From Kiritimatiellia bacterium (GTDB lineage Bacteria; Verrucomicrobiota; Kiritimatiellia; RFP12; UBA1067): DNA of 38,831 bases. The notes under the pieces are model-generated. The model made no database searches. It was given only the letters and a program-made list of their open reading frames with translations, and was not told where the DNA came from. A program made the translations under genes and the position numbers. This document shows, piece after piece, positions 36,642-38,831 of this stretch (its first letter is position 1; every line of letters starts with the position of its first letter). The stretch spans positions 1-38,831 of the forward strand of contig JAQIBS010000076.1 in the NCBI GenBank assembly GCA_027858965.1. Reading direction: 5' to 3'.

Positions 36642-36748
36642 GAGTAGCTATTGTGAAGTTAAATTTTATATTTACGTTTATTTGTCTGCTGTTTTGTGTT
36701 CTAGTCATATCCGGATGCATCCATGCTGATTTGGGAAATATGCGATAA
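36638..36748 (+). CDS. 36-residue lipoprotein coupled to the TPR gene
   Basis: ATG 36638 overlaps the TPR stop (ATGA) and the frame runs to TAA 36746-36748. The peptide has a basic start (MRVAIVK), a long hydrophobic run (about 9-25) and a lipobox VISGC with Cys27, leaving a mature part of only 10 residues (CIHADLGNMR). The coupled start and complete lipoprotein signal argue for a real gene. Such tiny lipoproteins are known (entericidin-like, YnbE-like) but I do not recognise this one. Confidence 0.65.
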   Translation: MRVAIVKLNFIFTFICLLFCVLVISGCIHADLGNMR

Positions 36749-36783
36749 TTTCGGTGGAGTCTTGGCGCAGTAGAACGTAGAAT

Positions 36784-36839
36784 GTTGGACGTTGAACGTT
36801 GAACGTTGGATGTTGAACGTTGAATGTTCGACGTTCGTG
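36784..36839. repeat. GTTGAAC heptamer array, copy 2
   Basis: Eight 7-base units in a row: GTTGGAC, GTTGAAC twice, GTTGGAT, GTTGAAC, GTTGAAT, GTTCGAC, GTTCGTG. Related to the array at 17856. Confidence 0.9.
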
Positions 36840-36847
36840 TTGGTTGA

Positions 36848-36913
36848 GGCGCAGGCCTCTGCGACCGCCTGAGTCAGATAAAATGGAGGGGCGCAGGCCT
36901 CTGCGACCGCCTG
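36848..36913. repeat. Direct 24-base repeat with internal palindrome
   Basis: Two identical 24-base copies (36848-36871 and 36890-36913), 42 bases apart. Each contains CGCAG-GCCT-CTGCG, which can form a hairpin. Confidence 0.9.
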
Positions 36914-36979
36914 GGTTTAGGGGGGGGCTAAAACGCTGTCCTTTTAATATCAGGATTTATCCAAACGCAGATTAATACT

Positions 36980-37585
36980 ATGCCGAAACCACACACATCC
37001 ATTAAATCCAATATGCTCGCACGAAAGTGTGTTTTCTCAGTGATTGATTTTGAAACAACCGGGGCCGTGGCTGGGTATCCGGTTGATCCCTGGCAGGTGG
37101 GGATTGTCACTGTTGACCATGGCCGGGTGATGGCAGAGAGTTTCTTTGAATCGTATATGCATATCGGCGACCGGCCTTTTAACCCCCAGGCTCCAGGCCG
37201 GCATGCTCAGATCCGTGCAGAGTTGAGTCAGGCCCCCACTCCAGGAACCTTATGGCCTGAGATCTCGGAGTGGCTCTCCAGCCGGGCTCTTGTCGCACAT
37301 AATATCGGAACAGAGCGTACGGTTCTGTCAAAGATGGCACCTCTGCACCGCTTGGGGCCATGGGTTGATACACTTACGTTAACTCGTAAGTCATATCCCG
37401 GGTTTGCAAGCAAAGCATTGGAGAACGTTATTGCTGAATTGCATTTGGAGCCACATCTGCATGATTTATGTCCCGACCGCGATGCACATGATGCTCTTTA
37501 TGATGCATTTGCCTGCGCGATTTTACTTGAACACTATCTGGCCTTGTCTGGTTGGGAAAATGTGACCATCGGGGCGTTGATGTAG
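36980..37585 (+). CDS. DnaQ-like 3'-5' exonuclease (DEDDh)
   Basis: 201 residues. Exo I motif VIDFETTG (Asp23, Glu25), Exo II region LVAHNIGTERTVL, and Exo III DRDAHDALYDA with the catalytic His and Asp. This matches the proofreading-exonuclease fold of stand-alone DnaQ homologues; the substrate (DNA or RNA) cannot be told. No ribosome site at ATG 36980; ATG 37013 is a possible later start. The stop TAG is directly followed by a GGGGTTAGGG repeat. Confidence 0.85.
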   Translation: MPKPHTSIKSNMLARKCVFSVIDFETTGAVAGYPVDPWQVGIVTVDHGRVMAESFFESYMHIGDRPFNPQAPGRHAQIRAELSQAPTPGTLWPEISEWLSSRALVAHNIGTERTVLSKMAPLHRLGPWVDTLTLTRKSYPGFASKALENVIAELHLEPHLHDLCPDRDAHDALYDAFACAILLEHYLALSGWENVTIGALM

Positions 37586-37606
37586 GTTAGGGGTTAGGGT
37601 GAAGGG
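37583..37606 (+). repeat. GGGGTTAGGG repeat at the exonuclease 3' end
   Basis: TAGGTTAGGGGTTAGGGTG begins with the exonuclease stop codon, the third such case in the window. Confidence 0.8.
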
Positions 37607-37610
37607 GTAG

Positions 37611-37703
37611 CGTTATGGGCCGTATGGGCCCAATTTGCTTTGGCGACCCCGCGAAGAAGGAAAGAAGAACATCCGGCCTATGAGGCCCATATGGCCCATA
37701 GCG
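37611..37703. repeat. CCCATACGG nonamer arrays, inverted pair
   Basis: CGTTATGGG and CCGTATGGG at 37611-37628, and CCCATATGG and CCCATAGCG at 37686-37703, in opposite directions, so the two halves can pair. The first half is the exact reverse complement of 17793-17810. Confidence 0.8.
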
Positions 37704-37723
37704 TAACCCGTCGACGAAGGCGA

Positions 37724-37763
37724 CCCCTAACCTCTAACCCCTAAACTTTAACCCCTAAACTCT
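37724..37763 (-). repeat. GGGGTTAGGG-type repeat, inverted relative to copy at 37583
   Basis: CCCCTAACC, CCCCTAAAC and similar phrases. With the copy at 37583 it closes a composite inverted repeat around the nonamer arrays. No gene ends here. Confidence 0.75.
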
Positions 37764-37769
37764 CTATCT

Positions 37770-37787
37770 GCGGCTCTGCCGCTCTAG
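37770..37787 (+). repeat. Triloop palindrome before rdgB
   Basis: GCGGC-TCT-GCCGC, then TCTAG, 21 bases before the rdgB start. Confidence 0.5.
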
Positions 37788-37808
37788 TGTAAAAGGAATA
37801 TTGAAACA

Positions 37809-38399
37809 ATGAAACTACTTGTGGCAACGAGAAATAAGCATAAACTTGAGGAGATTCTGCAGATTCTTAAACTGGAAAATCTGGAGCTTCTTTGCGTTGA
37901 TGATGTTGACGGACTTCCTGAAGACGTTGTGGAGGATGCTGAGACATTTGAAGGAAATGCCCTGAAAAAGGCACGTGAGCTTTGTCAGGCCTCCGGCTTG
38001 TGGACATTAGCCGACGATTCGGGGCTGGAAGTGGATGCACTGGGGATGGCCCCGGGGGTATATTCGGCACGCTATGCCGGAGAGGACTGCGATCACGCTG
38101 CGAATAATGCCAAACTGCTCTATAAGCTGGATGGAGTAGCTGATCGGCGAGCCAGGTTCAGGTGTGTAATGGCTCTTTGTGCTCCTGATGGAAAGGAGTG
38201 GACCGTAGCCGGTTCCTGCGAGGGACGAATTCTGGAAGAGCCGCGCGGGACAAACGGCTTTGGGTATGATCCTCTCTTTGCGCCGGAGGGATATGAACAA
38301 AGTTTTGCCGAACTGGACAGCTCTTTGAAAAACAGTATGTCGCACCGGGGGAATGCCCTTAAAAAGGCGGCGGTGGAGTGGCTTGCCCAATTATCCTGA
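37809..38399 (+). CDS. rdgB: Non-canonical purine NTP pyrophosphatase (RdgB/HAM1)
   Basis: Hydrolyses ITP, dITP and XTP to monophosphates, keeping deaminated purines out of nucleic acids. 196 residues, standard size. Motifs: LLVATRNKHKLEEI at the start, LADDSGLEVDALGMAPGVYSARYAG, GTNGFGYDPLF, and SHRGNALKK at the end. ATG 37809 has AAGGA upstream. Confidence 0.96.
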   Translation: MKLLVATRNKHKLEEILQILKLENLELLCVDDVDGLPEDVVEDAETFEGNALKKARELCQASGLWTLADDSGLEVDALGMAPGVYSARYAGEDCDHAANNAKLLYKLDGVADRRARFRCVMALCAPDGKEWTVAGSCEGRILEEPRGTNGFGYDPLFAPEGYEQSFAELDSSLKNSMSHRGNALKKAAVEWLAQLS

Positions 38400-38417
38400 C
38401 GCTGGGGGAGTCGCTGC

Positions 38418-38443
38418 GTAAAGAGGTTGAAGAGGTTAAAAAG
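38418..38443. repeat. GTTGAAGAG nonamers after rdgB
   Basis: GTAAAGAG, GTTGAAGAG, GTTAAAAAG: same family as the array after rodA, again shortly after a stop codon. Confidence 0.6.
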
Positions 38444-38655
38444 ATCTCCCGCAAAGACGCAAAGGCGCAAAGATTGATTGTTCTGCAGAGTTGAAACCAC
38501 AGAGAGTACAGTTCACACAGAAAACTTCATCAGCAAGATAGATGATCGTGCTGACCCTCACAGATACCCTGTCACTTCATTACGCGTCACCGAAGCAGAA
38601 AGAAAATCCCCGGCAACGGCCCCTTCCTTCGCGCCTTTGCGCCTTTGCGGGAGAT
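38444..38655. repeat. CTCCCGCAAAGACGC inverted-repeat element
   Basis: Arms 38444-38472 and 38627-38655 are reverse complements over 29 bases with two mismatches. The inside (154 bases) includes CACAGAGAGTACAGTTCACACAG (near 38498), a decayed relative of the CTCACAGAGG element. No convincing ORF. Confidence 0.85.
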
Positions 38656-38831
38656 AATTAAACGAAGCGAACCCTATCTTTAAACTTTTCAACTTTAGAA
38701 CTCGCGCACTTTAGGCCGGATTGCAACTCTAAATGCGACAAAATTCATTATGCTTGACAGCCGCTCAACTCTCCCTCGAATACATCCTTCGCGGATGTGT
38801 AGTCCAAGATCCGGCGCGGATAATTATTTAT
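38656..38831. other. Non-coding end of the window
   Basis: No gene is visible. A TTGACA at 38754-38759 is followed after 18 bases by GAATAC, a weak promoter candidate for a gene outside the window. ACATCC-TTCGC-GGATGT (38782-38798) forms a hairpin followed by GTAG, like the other short palindromes. Confidence 0.35.

Noticed and set aside
36784-36839. CRISPR array
   Set aside because: The units are adjacent 7-mers without spacers, and no cas gene is present.

Overview
This window reads as a chromosomal segment of a Gram-negative, probably rod-shaped bacterium. An LptD-type outer-membrane protein, an L,D-transpeptidase, an AmiC-type amidase and a complete mreBCD-PBP2-rodA set support that. Gene content, the secreted glycosidase and the repeat-rich intergenic spaces fit an uncultivated member of the PVC group (Kiritimatiellota, Lentisphaerae or Verrucomicrobia). 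That placement is inference: there is no rRNA here to test it.

Layout. 1-2.8 kb: a polyprenyl-phosphate sugar-donor pair (DPM1-like GT2 and a UbiA/DPPR-synthase-like enzyme), then a secreted L,D-transpeptidase. 2.9-3.15 kb: tRNA-Gly and tRNA-Lys with a promoter and a terminator. 3.2-9.5 kb: a signalling block, more GC-rich in the large kinase, with a truncated CheR, a sensor kinase that has lost its kinase part, an intact heme-type hybrid histidine kinase, and recQ. 9.7-15.9 kb: the translation operon nusA-infB-rbfA-truB-ribF, with a strong promoter and a possible leader attenuator. 16-17.7 kb: lysS. 17.9-24.2 kb: mostly single genes (amidase, Nfu-like protein, tRNA-Pro, an OppF-type ATPase, a family GH39/clan-A-like glycosidase, tsaC, a lipoprotein). 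24.4-34 kb: the envelope block mreB-mreC-mreD-mrdA-rodA-rng-lptD. 34.2-36.75 kb: an ABC-2 exporter, a membrane-anchored TPR protein and a 36-residue lipoprotein, all tightly coupled. 37-38.4 kb: a DnaQ-like exonuclease and rdgB.

The protein genes are mostly familiar families. The unusual part is between them. The gaps hold several families of short repeats: palindromic CTCACAGAGG elements (three copies plus remnants), ACGAAAAACACG and CTCCCGCAAAGACGC inverted repeats, GTTGAAC heptamers, CCCATACGG nonamers, GTTGAAAAG nonamers, a GTCAGTTTACAGT 14-mer, a GGGGTTAGGG family, and triloop palindromes ending in TAG. Several begin exactly at stop codons; three genes end with a TAG that lies in or against the GGGGTTAGGG repeat. 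One long inverted repeat upstream of lysS carries a good extended -10 promoter in its centre. This organised repeat landscape, the tiny coupled lipoprotein and the collapsed kinase are the best leads. No CRISPR array, transposase, integrase or prophage gene was seen.
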